Positions 1-8,080 of a stretch of 64,000 bases of DNA are shown here, in pieces. The DNA is taken from assembly GCF_039536325.1 (NCBI RefSeq), contig NZ_BAAAYO010000009.1:112029-176028 (forward strand), read 5' to 3'. The notes beneath the pieces were generated by a model. That model did no database searches and was not told where the DNA came from. It worked only from the letters and a program-made list of their open reading frames with translations. The number at the start of each line of letters is the position of its first letter. Position 1 is the stretch's first letter. This stretch comes from Paenibacillus_AB hodogayensis. GTDB taxonomy: Bacteria; Bacillota; Bacilli; Paenibacillales; NBRC-103111. Position numbers and translations under genes: made by a program.

Positions 1-1
1 C

Positions 2-856
2 GTCGTAGGTGAATTGTTAAACGCAGGACACGAAGTCGTTGGCCTGGCTCGCTCGGATGAGTCAGCCAACTCTCTCCTTAAAGTCGGAGCCGCCGTACAC
101 CGTGGTTCTTTGGATGACCTCGATAGCCTGAAAAGCGGTGCCGAAGCATCGGACGGTGTCATTCATACTGCTTTCAACCACGATTTTTCGAACATGGCAA
201 ATGCCGGACTAACGGACCGACGTGCAGTTCAGGCTTTTGGCGAAGCGCTAGCCGGTTCGGGTCGCCCTTTGGTTGTTACGTCCGTGATTGCTCACCTTGC
301 ACCAGGACGAATTGGCACAGAGGACGATGCTCCTGATAGTAACACTGCCGGAAAGCACCGCATCGCTTCCGAAGAGGAAGCTCTTTCCTTAGCTAATCAA
401 GGCGTGCGTGCATCCGTGTTGAGGCTCCCGCCTTCGGTACACGGCGACGGCGATCGCGGCGGCTTCGTTCCGGCGTTAATTCAAGTCGCTAGGCGTACAA
501 GTGTTTCAGCCTATGTGGGCACAGGCGAAAACCGCTGGTCCGCTGTGCACCGATTGGATGCAGCGCGTCTTTTCCGAATGGCGATCGAGACTGCCCCTGC
601 AGGATCGAAATTGCATGCAATCGGCGAAGAAGGTGTATCTATTCGGGAGATCGCAGATGTAATCGGTCGTCGCCTCCATTTTCCTATAGCCAGTAAATCG
701 ATTGAAGAGGCTCCTGGTCACTTTGGTTGGCTGACGCATTTCGTTTCGCAGAACGTTCAGGCTTCGAGTAAGATGACGCAAGATTTGCTCGGGTGGAAGC
801 CTGAGCATGCAGATCTTCTGAGTGATCTGGATGGGGACCATTATTTTAAGGTCTGA
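2..856 (+). CDS. SDR-family NAD(P)-dependent epimerase/reductase, 5' end missing
   Basis: The reading frame is open to the left edge of the window, so the start and the GxxGxxG dinucleotide-binding loop are missing. The visible part begins within the first Rossmann unit (VVGELLNAGHEVVGLARSD), where the acidic/basic end of strand 2 sets NAD(P) preference, and runs 284 codons. Downstream it shows the pattern of extended/atypical SDRs: a conserved Asp after the GSLDDLDSL segment, VIHTAF, and a late RWSAVHRLDAARLF stretch typical of YeeZ-like and other NAD-dependent epimerase family proteins. Its substrate cannot be told. A clear terminator follows, so it is probably the last gene of its unit. 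GC content is visibly lower than in the bulk of the window. Confidence 0.8.
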   Translation, partial: VVGELLNAGHEVVGLARSDESANSLLKVGAAVHRGSLDDLDSLKSGAEASDGVIHTAFNHDFSNMANAGLTDRRAVQAFGEALAGSGRPLVVTSVIAHLAPGRIGTEDDAPDSNTAGKHRIASEEEALSLANQGVRASVLRLPPSVHGDGDRGGFVPALIQVARRTSVSAYVGTGENRWSAVHRLDAARLFRMAIETAPAGSKLHAIGEEGVSIREIADVIGRRLHFPIASKSIEEAPGHFGWLTHFVSQNVQASSKMTQDLLGWKPEHADLLSDLDGDHYFKV

Positions 857-900
857 TCGATACTGACAAGCTTTTGTCTTTACGAGATAATGTTGAACTT

Positions 901-934
901 GGCCCCTTTGGCTGCTTAGCGAAGGGGGCTTTTG
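901..934 (+). terminator. Rho-independent terminator after the SDR gene
   Basis: GGCCCCTTT at 901-909 pairs with AAGGGGGC at 922-929 around a 12-nt loop and is followed by TTTT. It lies 45 bases after the SDR stop codon and before the MFS gene. Confidence 0.7.
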
Positions 935-979
935 CTGTAAGCTCCGGTCGGGCATCATCTTTAAGAATGAGGTGTTCTT

Positions 980-2182
980 ATGACACAACCAGTAGAAAAC
1001 AATTCCTCAAAAAACTATACCTTAATGACCATTATTTTGTGCTGGGCAGGCATGGTTATCATGTCTAGCCTGTACGTTACCATTCCGCTTATTCCTCTGT
1101 TCTCGGATATCTTTGAAATATCCTCCACGCAGGCTGCGACTGCAGGCAGTATTTTCTCATTGGGCTTTGCAATAGGTTGTCTCGTATATGGGGCGGTATC
1201 CGAAAAGTACGGTCGCAAAATGGTTATTTGCATCGGTTTAATTGCTTTGACCTTCATTTCTCTGTTCATTGGCACGGTCCGCGACTTTACTTGGATTATC
1301 GTACTACGGGGATTACAGGGGGCGGCCGCCGCGACGTTTTCTCCTGTTGCACTAGCTTATGTTGTGGAGATGTACCCGGCGCAAAAACGGATGACGGCGA
1401 TCGGATTCATCACTACCGGCTTTATGGTGGCCGGTATCGTTGGACAAGTCATGAGCGGGATCGTGAGCCAATATTATGGATGGTACTCGATTTTTTATTT
1501 GCTGGCAGCCCTTTATTCGGTTACAGCCATTCTGGTTTTGAAATTCCTGCCTAAGGGGGGATATCAGGATGAGAAATCCAGTATCCTGAAACCGTTTCGG
1601 AACATGGGGAGATTATTTGCCCGTAAGAACCTCCTTCTCGCTTATTTGGTGGCGCTTGTTCTCTTGATGTCGTTCGTCAGTATGTCGACCGCTCTGGGGA
1701 CCTATTTAAGCGGCCCGACTTTCGGATTGAGCAATCAAGAAATTTTATACGTTCGTTCCATCGGCGTGTTGGGAATGCTGGTTTCTCCCTTCGCAGGCCG
1801 ACTTGCCGGGCGTTTCGGCACGCTGGGGATTATGCGAAGCGGGTTATTGATAGCTATGCTAGGACTAGCCTCTTTGGGGCTAATCTCTAACTTAACGCTG
1901 CTTGTCGCTATGAGTGTTATCTTTATCGCGGGTATCGCACTTGTAGGTCCGGCCCTCATCACGCTTGTGGGCCAGCTTGGGGGCCCCTTGCAGGGCATCG
2001 CCGTATCGGTTTATACGTTTATTCTGTTTGCGGGAACGAGCCTGGGGCCAATTATTGCCATTCAGTGCATGAAAACGGGCAGCTTCCCACTCACCTTTAT
2101 ATTGTTGGCAGTTGTGCTGGGCATCGGATTATTAGCCGCTTGTCTGATTCGTAACAAAGCGCCCAAAGGGGCGGTAAGCTAA
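980..2182 (+). CDS. Major facilitator superfamily transporter (YnfM/AraJ-like exporter)
   Basis: A 400-residue protein with about 12 hydrophobic segments and the MFS motif A between helices 2 and 3 (VSEKYGRKM, about residues 73-81). The size and the first-helix pattern (SSLYVTIPLIPLFSDIF) fit the drug/metabolite exporter branch (YnfM, AraJ, NepI-like) that works by proton antiport; the substrate cannot be inferred. The start is supported by an AGGTG ribosome site 7 bases upstream. It stands alone: a terminator precedes it and a strong hairpin follows. Base composition resembles the SDR gene to the left rather than the GC-rich genes to the right. Confidence 0.85.
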   Translation: MTQPVENNSSKNYTLMTIILCWAGMVIMSSLYVTIPLIPLFSDIFEISSTQAATAGSIFSLGFAIGCLVYGAVSEKYGRKMVICIGLIALTFISLFIGTVRDFTWIIVLRGLQGAAAATFSPVALAYVVEMYPAQKRMTAIGFITTGFMVAGIVGQVMSGIVSQYYGWYSIFYLLAALYSVTAILVLKFLPKGGYQDEKSSILKPFRNMGRLFARKNLLLAYLVALVLLMSFVSMSTALGTYLSGPTFGLSNQEILYVRSIGVLGMLVSPFAGRLAGRFGTLGIMRSGLLIAMLGLASLGLISNLTLLVAMSVIFIAGIALVGPALITLVGQLGGPLQGIAVSVYTFILFAGTSLGPIIAIQCMKTGSFPLTFILLAVVLGIGLLAACLIRNKAPKGAVS

Positions 2183-2239
2183 TGGAGACTAGTCTTGGCT
2201 TAGAATCGATTTATCTCAGCTAATCGAATCGACTTGCCT

Positions 2240-2270
2240 CAGCGGTGGTTTTGCTCTAAAACCATCGCTG
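2240..2270. terminator. Hairpin downstream of the MFS gene
   Basis: CAGCG-TGGTTTT pairs with AAAACCA-CGCTG across a 5-base loop with one mismatch. There is no T-run on either side, so it may protect or end the MFS transcript less efficiently than a canonical terminator. Confidence 0.4.
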
Positions 2271-2499
2271 TACCCATTTAACCATTTAACGGCTGAATTG
2301 GGGTGCGGAATGTGAGTTGCCCCTCATATTGCGGCCTGCGTCGATACGGATCGTCACTTCAAGATCGGTACAGATCTCCTGTTGGCAGAAGTGGAGGCAA
2401 TGGCGGCGTCCAAACGATTACAGCATGTTTGAGGCCAAATACACCCGACGGCAAAACAGGGTACTTTGATGCGCCCTGAAAATACCATTATTTCTCCGC

Positions 2500-2753
2500 A
2501 TGATCACTTTAAATTTTTACCATATATTCCTTTTTTAAACTCCACGTTACTCCTAAAGAAATGACATTGCGTCTGTCGTGAGCAAGTTTTGTTTGGATTC
2601 TGTAGTGCTTCCGTCATTTCATCATCTACATCTTGCTTGACCACGATATCCTTTTAAAAATGTATAAATCTTCCTCTCCAAATTCCGCACAATAGGTTCA
2701 AATGCATCCGGCTCACCGTGTAGAACCTGGTCGATGAGCTTCTTCATCTCCAT
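2500..2753 (-). pseudogene. ECF-type sigma-70 factor, N-terminal remnant with frameshift
   Basis: A minus-strand start codon at 2753 has an excellent GGAGGGG ribosome site. The first 33 codons read MEMKKLIDQVLHGEPDAFEP then IVRNLERKIYTFL, which matches the region 2 opening of ECF sigma factors (xxLIxxVxxGExxAFxxLVxxYExxIYxFL). In that frame translation stops at 2622; one base over, the frame continues VKQDVDDEMTEAL, matching the usual QDAEDLTQEVF element, and then fades into unrelated codons. I read this as a decayed gene that lost region 4 and any anti-sigma partner. The match to the family is from memory of its consensus, not a search. Confidence 0.5.
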
Positions 2754-2873
2754 GATTACACCCCTCCTTTCTTTTCATTTTGAACTTTCAGAATATATAA
2801 CTATCGAAGTGAAGCGAATGAGACCGCATGGTAAAATTCTGCAACGGACCGACTGCTTTTTCTGAAACCGCGG

Positions 2874-2906
2874 TTGTTCTAAACAAAACTGGCGTGTGTT
2901 CTAATC
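2874..2906 (+). promoter_or_regulatory. Direct-repeat operator candidate upstream of the YesM/YesN pair
   Basis: TTGTTCTAAAC (2874-2884) and GTGTTCTAATC (2896-2906) share TGTTCTAA and start exactly 22 bp apart, two helical turns, as expected for the two half-sites of an AraC-family regulator. A related pair (5573-5604) lies before the binding-protein gene of the same locus. Confidence 0.45.
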
Positions 2907-2939
2907 GGGATAGTATGAATTGTATCCTTGAAACTTTTT

Positions 2940-2969
2940 TTAGACGCTATGCCGAATAGCGTATACAAT
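2940..2969 (+). promoter_or_regulatory. Candidate promoter with internal palindrome
   Basis: TTAGAC (2940-2945) and TACAAT (2964-2969) are spaced by 18 bases. Between them lies the perfect inverted repeat CGCTAT-N5-ATAGCG (2945-2961), placed where a repressor would block polymerase. Confidence 0.35.
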
Positions 2970-3021
2970 AGAATTCCGGCATTGTCCATTTCACAGCCTA
3001 ACGTCCGAGAGGAGATTCTTT

Positions 3022-4821
3022 ATGACTGCATGGCGGCATGCCTTATATCCGAGCCAGCTGAAAAACCGCTTGTTTTTATCGTTTCTGCTCCTCATCCTAC
3101 TGCCCTTCACGCTTGTCTCCGTCTATCATTTTCGGGAAACGGAAACGCTCCTGCAAACGAAATACAGCGAACAAAACCTCGAACAGTTGGAGACGATGAA
3201 GCATTCGCTGGAGAACTTGATGGAGGTGGCGGCGAAAACGGCGACGCTACTCGAGCAGGACCCGGCCATCGTACCCGTTCTGCGCCATCCGGAGCAGGTC
3301 GATCCCTGGTCACGGATGAAAGGCGTGGAAAACAAATTCAATAGTATCGGCAACAGCTTCTTCCTGTCAGACGCCCCCGTCTACTACACGATGCTTGACT
3401 TTCATGGTCATGTATACGCTTCCTATTCGCCGGACAAGCCGCTCAGCTACGAAGAGCTTTCACGAGAGTCGTGGTTTGTTTCCTTGACCGGCGGTTCAGC
3501 CTCCAAGTATGTATGGAACGGCTTTGAGCCGAATTACGTATACCGCGATCATACGACCAGCCCTTACCTGCTTTCGCTGTACGCCCTGCTGAAGGACGAG
3601 AACTTCGTCCCGATCGGCGCGGTCCGGATTAGCATCGATTACCGGGAATGGTTTAACCGCCTTCCGTCCCGCGCCGCATCGGGTCAAAGCTATTTCCTGC
3701 TGAACGGGGACGGCCGGGTCGTGCTCCAGCCGAAGCAATCCGCCTCCGTCGATCCAGCGATTGCCCAAGTCATCGTGGCGGACGGCAACGGAAGCTCCTA
3801 TACCGATAAAGCCAACCGGACGCTGTACACCTTTAGCTACATTCCTTCCTTGCAGTGGTATTTGGTCAAAGAAGTGCCGCTGGACGTCCTATTCCGCGAA
3901 ACGGACCAGTTGAAACAGCGGTTTTTTGTAACCATTTCGCTGTTTACCGCTTTATTCATGGGCATGACCCTGCTGATCGCCTCGCGAATTACGCGTCCGA
4001 TTCAGCTGCTCCAGCGCAAGATGGAGGCGATGGTCATGAACAATCTGAAGATCGTGCTGCCGGAAAAAGGAAAAGGCGAAATTTTGTCGCTTACCCGCAG
4101 CTTCAACCGGATGGTCCGCGACATTCACGAACTCGTGCACAAATTCAAAATGGAGGAACGGCACAAGCAGGCGGTTCGCTTCCAGGTGCTTGTCTCCCAG
4201 ATGAACCCGCACTTCCTGCTGAATACGCTGAATACGATCAAGAGCATCTCGCTGCGCAAGGGGGACGACGAGACGCACGAAATATGTATCGCTTTGGGGC
4301 GACTGCTGGAGAACAGCCTGAACACCGATGTCGACCTGATCCACCTGAAAGCCGAGATCGGACTCGTAAGCGCCTATATGCATATTCAAAACTGCCGGTA
4401 CGACCAGCAATTTTCCATATCCTTCGACCTCGACGACAAGCTGCTTTACGCGCTGGTGCCCAAATTCAGTCTGCAGCCGCTCGTCGAGAACGCCATTTAC
4501 CACGGCTTCGGGGCATCGCAGGCCAAAGGGAACATCACGATCCGCGTCTATTCCGACGACGGCCGCCTGGCGATGGACGTATGCGACGACGGTATCGGCA
4601 TCGAGCAGGCGATGGAACGCAAACGCTCCCGCGTCCGCAAAGGAATCGGCCTGCAAAACTTGCGCGAACGGCTGGAACTGCTGTTTCCCGGCCAGGCGGA
4701 TTTGCAGCTGCTGCCACTGCCGCAAGGCGCCATGGCGCGCCTGTACTTCCCTTTGCTGCTGTCGATCCCCTATTCCGAAAGAGAAGGAGGCGCTTATCAT
4801 GTGGACTACCCTGCTCGTTGA
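3022..4821 (+). CDS. YesM-family membrane sensor histidine kinase
   Basis: A 599-residue sensor with a first membrane helix at about 17-37, an extracellular dCache-like sensing region to about 305, a second helix at about 306-325, HAMP, a His_kinase (PF06580) domain with QMNPHFLLNTL (phospho-acceptor His 397) and a HATPase_c domain (LVENAIYHGF, then DDGIGI). Such kinases sense extracellular carbohydrate, often through the cognate binding protein, and phosphorylate a YesN-type regulator. The start has GAGGAG 8 bases upstream. The gene overlaps the response regulator by 23 bases and is followed by an importer, so it probably controls uptake of that importer's sugar. Confidence 0.92.
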   Translation: MTAWRHALYPSQLKNRLFLSFLLLILLPFTLVSVYHFRETETLLQTKYSEQNLEQLETMKHSLENLMEVAAKTATLLEQDPAIVPVLRHPEQVDPWSRMKGVENKFNSIGNSFFLSDAPVYYTMLDFHGHVYASYSPDKPLSYEELSRESWFVSLTGGSASKYVWNGFEPNYVYRDHTTSPYLLSLYALLKDENFVPIGAVRISIDYREWFNRLPSRAASGQSYFLLNGDGRVVLQPKQSASVDPAIAQVIVADGNGSSYTDKANRTLYTFSYIPSLQWYLVKEVPLDVLFRETDQLKQRFFVTISLFTALFMGMTLLIASRITRPIQLLQRKMEAMVMNNLKIVLPEKGKGEILSLTRSFNRMVRDIHELVHKFKMEERHKQAVRFQVLVSQMNPHFLLNTLNTIKSISLRKGDDETHEICIALGRLLENSLNTDVDLIHLKAEIGLVSAYMHIQNCRYDQQFSISFDLDDKLLYALVPKFSLQPLVENAIYHGFGASQAKGNITIRVYSDDGRLAMDVCDDGIGIEQAMERKRSRVRKGIGLQNLRERLELLFPGQADLQLLPLPQGAMARLYFPLLLSIPYSEREGGAYHVDYPAR

Positions 4822-5581
4822 GGACGAGCTGCAGGCACGCGAATACGTCAAAGCGCTGTTCGGCAAAATCGCCTCGCCGTTCCGGATAGCCGGCGAAGCG
4901 GCCAACGGCTCCGACGCGCTTGCTTATATCCGCAAGCACAATCCGGACCTGGTCATTTCGGATATCGTCATGCCCGTCATGGACGGGGTCGAGCTGCTCC
5001 AGGCCGTCAGGACAGAAGGCTTTGACACCCGCTTTGTGATGCTGACGTGCATGAGCGATTTCGAATACGCCCGGAGCGCGCTGGAACACGGCGCAACCAG
5101 CTATCTGCTGAAGCTGTCAATGGACGCGGAGGCGCTCGAGCTGACGCTGGACAAGGTAGCACGCGAGCTGCGGCTGCGCGGACGGCTGCGCAAAATCGAG
5201 CGGGAACTGCAGGGCATCGCCAAGCACGCCGCGGAGCCGACCGACCATCCCGAGCTGAACGCCGTCATCGACCGGATATTGCAGCATTACGACGAGCCGT
5301 TGTCGCTCGCTTCGCTGGCCGAGTGGGTCTCCATGGACCCGAGCTACCTGAGCGACTTGTTCCGCAAGAAGACGAGCGTGACACTTACGAACTTTTTGCA
5401 AAACGTCCGGATCGAATCGGCCAAGGTGCTGCTGACGGAGACGTCCGCCACGATCGGCGAGATCGCCGAGAGAGTCGGTTTTGCCAACGACAACTATTTC
5501 AACAAAATTTTCCGCAAATGGACGGGCGTCAGCCCCGGCGACTATCGGCGGAACGCGGACGACAACCAAAAATCGTTCTAA
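4799..5581 (+). CDS. YesN-family response regulator with AraC DNA-binding domain
   Basis: A 260-residue regulator: receiver domain at about 3-120 with the acidic pair E8-D9, phospho-acceptor Asp 55 (VISDIVMPVMDG) and the switch Thr in VMLTCMSDFEYA, then two AraC helix-turn-helix units at about 160-255 ending in the usual VGFANDNYFNKIFRKWTGVS. It is partner to the overlapping YesM-type kinase. The AAGGAGG site before 4799 sits inside the kinase gene, so the two are translationally coupled. Its likely targets are the repeats at 2874-2906 and 5573-5604; the second pair begins inside its own last codons. Confidence 0.92.
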   Translation: MWTTLLVEDELQAREYVKALFGKIASPFRIAGEAANGSDALAYIRKHNPDLVISDIVMPVMDGVELLQAVRTEGFDTRFVMLTCMSDFEYARSALEHGATSYLLKLSMDAEALELTLDKVARELRLRGRLRKIERELQGIAKHAAEPTDHPELNAVIDRILQHYDEPLSLASLAEWVSMDPSYLSDLFRKKTSVTLTNFLQNVRIESAKVLLTETSATIGEIAERVGFANDNYFNKIFRKWTGVSPGDYRRNADDNQKSF

Positions 5582-5604
5582 CATTCTCTAAAAATCGTTC
5601 CTTA
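5573..5604 (+). promoter_or_regulatory. Direct-repeat operator candidate before the binding-protein gene
   Basis: TCGTTCTAAC (5573-5582) and TCGTTCCTTA (5595-5604) start 22 bp apart and resemble the TGTTCTAA pair at 2874-2906. A -10-like TATATT follows at 5625-5630. This arrangement fits activation of the importer genes by the AraC-type regulator just upstream. Confidence 0.4.
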
Positions 5605-5675
5605 AGACGTTCCGGCCGAACTGATATATTGTAAAGGCAACCCGATAAAAGCATCGTACGAGGAGGTCCAGAGCG

Positions 5676-7022
5676 ATGAAACGTTACAAAATAGGGGCGG
5701 GCTTGTTATGCGCGGCGCTGATCGGCACGACGATCGCCGGCTGCGGCGGCGGGGGTACGACGGCGGCCGGAACCGGAGATTCCGGCGGCACGACGACCGA
5801 GACGGCCAAGACCGATCCGAAGAAAGTCGTCAAGCTCAAATTCTGGGGCGGCGTGCCGATCGAAGCCGGTCCGCAGGAGGTCATGGATGCGTGGAACGCC
5901 AAAAACCCCGACATCCAGGTGGAGTACGTCCGGTTCGTCAACGACGACCCCGGCAACCTGAAGCTGGACACCGCCCTGATGGCCGGTCAGGAGGTCGACC
6001 TGTACGCGAATTACGCTTTGTCCCGCGTGAAGAAACGGGTGGACGCCAATCTGGCGGCAGACTTGAGCGCCTACAAGGACTACGACATCGACGCCAAGAT
6101 GGGGCCGGACGCCAAGCAATGGCAACTGGACGGCAACTATTATGGGCTGCCGACCAAGAAGAGCATGTCCTTCCTGTGGCTGAACCAGGCGATGCTCGAC
6201 GAAGCCAAGCTGCCCGTTCCCCCTCTCGATTGGACCGTAGACGATTTGCGGACGTATGCGGCCAAGCTAAAGAAACCGAACGTCTGGGGCTACGTGCAGT
6301 GGAACGGGGAACCGACCGGACCGCTCGACGGCTCTATCGCCGCAATGGGCTTGACGAAAAGCGACGGCACGTCCAACTTCAACAACCCGTATTGGCAAAA
6401 AGGACTGCAAACGATGTTCGACATGATGCACAAGGACAAATCGATGCCGTCCTACGGTGAGCAGCTGACGAGCAAAATGCCGATCGACACGATGTTTTTG
6501 AAAGGCGAGGCGGCCATGCTCGGGGCGGGCGAGTTTATTTTCCGCAACTCCAACAACTTGAAGGATTACCCCCGCAGCTTCAAAATTACGTTCGCGACTA
6601 CGCCGAAAGTCGAGGCGGACCAAAAGGATTTCAAATATTCCGGAGGCGGACTTGGCGACGTCATCTCGATCAACCCGAAATCGGCGAACAAGGAAGCAGC
6701 GTGGAAGTTTCTGAAGTGGTATGCCGATGGCGGCATGCTTCCGATGGCGGCTGGGGGCCGGATACCGTCCTCTAAGTCGGTCAATGCCGACGACGCAATC
6801 CAGCTGATGCTGAAGGGTGTGGAATCGACCTACGATCTCGATACGCTCAAGAAAATCATGTTCGGAGACTTGCCCGTCGTCCAGCTGGATATCCCGCAGC
6901 AGGTCGTCGACGCTCGCAAGGAAGAATACGAGAAATATTTTCTGAATAAGCAGGACATCCAGACGACGTTGCAAAACATGGAAAAACGCCACAACGACTT
7001 CATTAAGCAAAACAAAAAATAA
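5676..7022 (+). CDS. CUT1 ABC importer sugar-binding lipoprotein
   Basis: A 448-residue family-1 extracellular solute-binding protein. The N-terminus is a type II signal peptide with lipobox IAGC (Cys 23) and a Gly-rich linker, so it is lipid-anchored outside the membrane. The body shows the usual LKFWGG...ADLSAYKDY and late ADGGMLPMAAGGRIPSS segments of this fold. GAGGAGG lies 9 bases before the start. It delivers an unknown sugar or oligosaccharide to the two permeases that follow. The preceding two-component system and operator-like repeats suggest induction by the substrate. Confidence 0.92.
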   Translation: MKRYKIGAGLLCAALIGTTIAGCGGGGTTAAGTGDSGGTTTETAKTDPKKVVKLKFWGGVPIEAGPQEVMDAWNAKNPDIQVEYVRFVNDDPGNLKLDTALMAGQEVDLYANYALSRVKKRVDANLAADLSAYKDYDIDAKMGPDAKQWQLDGNYYGLPTKKSMSFLWLNQAMLDEAKLPVPPLDWTVDDLRTYAAKLKKPNVWGYVQWNGEPTGPLDGSIAAMGLTKSDGTSNFNNPYWQKGLQTMFDMMHKDKSMPSYGEQLTSKMPIDTMFLKGEAAMLGAGEFIFRNSNNLKDYPRSFKITFATTPKVEADQKDFKYSGGGLGDVISINPKSANKEAAWKFLKWYADGGMLPMAAGGRIPSSKSVNADDAIQLMLKGVESTYDLDTLKKIMFGDLPVVQLDIPQQVVDARKEEYEKYFLNKQDIQTTLQNMEKRHNDFIKQNKK

Positions 7023-7183
7023 GGACATCGGAGTGGTGCGGCGACGGCTCGCTCGGGTCCGCCCTTCCCCCGCTTCGCACGGACGATTTCCGCATGCCGC
7101 AACGGATAGCGGCGGACCTGCTGGCACGGCTCGGGCGGCCGGACCGCCGCTCCCCGATTCCCCCAAGGACGGGAGGTACCGAT

Positions 7184-8065
7184 ATGAAGCTCAATTGGTT
7201 GCAAAGACAGCAATGGATCGGGTATCTGTTCATCCTGCCGAATATGCTCGGCATTATCGCCTTTTTCATCATACCCGCCCTCTACTCGCTGGCGCTCGTG
7301 TTCACCGATTACCAGTTCGCGAATCCGCGCTTCGGTTTCGTCGGACTAGACAATTTCCGGCGTCTGTTCGGGGACGAGCTGTTTTACACCTCGATCAAGA
7401 ATACGGCAATCTTTCTTGGCTCAGTACCGGTCTCGATCGCCCTCGCCTTTGGCGTCGCGCTGGTGTTGAACCGCGGAGTATACCTTAAAAACTTGCTGCG
7501 GACGCTGTATTTCATGCCGTACATTACAAGCGGCGTAGCGGTCGCCTTCGTCTGGATGCTGCTGTTTCAGCCGACGCAAGGACCGATCAACGGCCTGTTG
7601 CGGGCGATCGGCATTGCTCAACCCCCAGGCTGGTTCGCGACGACGGACACCGCCATTTTCGCCATCGACATCATTCAAGTGTGGCTGATGCTCGGCTACA
7701 ATATGATCATTTATTTGGCCGCCTTGCAGGAAATATCGCCCGATCTGCTGGAAGCGGCGAAGATCGACGGAGCGCGGCGATGGCATACGGTGAGCCGCAT
7801 CATCTGGCCGCTCGTCAGCCCGACTACGTTTCTGCTGCTCGTCACCGGCTTGATCATGGCGGTCAAATCGTTCGCCCTCATTCAAGCGATTACCCAAGGC
7901 GGTCCGGGAAGCAGCACGACGGTCATGTCGCTGTTCGTCTACAAGACCGCATTCAGCTACTACGAGATGGGCTACGCGTCGACGATATCCTGGGTGCTGT
8001 TCGCTTTCATCTTGCTGATCACCGCATTCCAATGGCTCGGCCAAAAACGCTGGGTTCACTACTGA
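7184..8065 (+). CDS. CUT1 ABC importer permease, MalF/UgpA type
   Basis: A 293-residue inner-membrane permease with six predicted helices and the BPD_transp_1 EAA loop (DLLEAAKIDGARRWHTVSRI) that docks on the ATPase. I chose 7184 because GGGAGG sits 6 bases before that ATG and the protein then begins MKLNWLQRQQWIGYLF, the normal N-terminus for this family; the frame is open further upstream but without a good ribosome site. It follows the binding protein by about 160 bases and forms the heterodimeric channel with the next gene. No ATPase gene is present. Confidence 0.92.
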   Translation: MKLNWLQRQQWIGYLFILPNMLGIIAFFIIPALYSLALVFTDYQFANPRFGFVGLDNFRRLFGDELFYTSIKNTAIFLGSVPVSIALAFGVALVLNRGVYLKNLLRTLYFMPYITSGVAVAFVWMLLFQPTQGPINGLLRAIGIAQPPGWFATTDTAIFAIDIIQVWLMLGYNMIIYLAALQEISPDLLEAAKIDGARRWHTVSRIIWPLVSPTTFLLLVTGLIMAVKSFALIQAITQGGPGSSTTVMSLFVYKTAFSYYEMGYASTISWVLFAFILLITAFQWLGQKRWVHY

Positions 8066-8080
8066 CAGGGGGATAGCGAT

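Larger units (their letters stand above)
2183..3021. other. 839-bp intergenic region with hairpin, sigma-factor remnant and promoter repeats
   Basis: No intact gene is visible. From left to right it holds a hairpin just after the MFS gene (2240-2270), an AT-rich stretch containing the remnant of a minus-strand ECF sigma factor (about 2500-2753), and the promoter region of the following sensor kinase with a pair of direct repeats (2874-2906), a small palindrome (2945-2961) and a plausible promoter ending in TACAAT (2964-2969). Confidence 0.6.

Noticed and set aside
3855..5089. Long open frames of 180-340 codons in other frames of the first sensor/regulator pair
   Set aside because: They are compositional shadows of GC-rich coding sequence; Arg/Ala/Gly-rich, with no domains and no ribosome sites.
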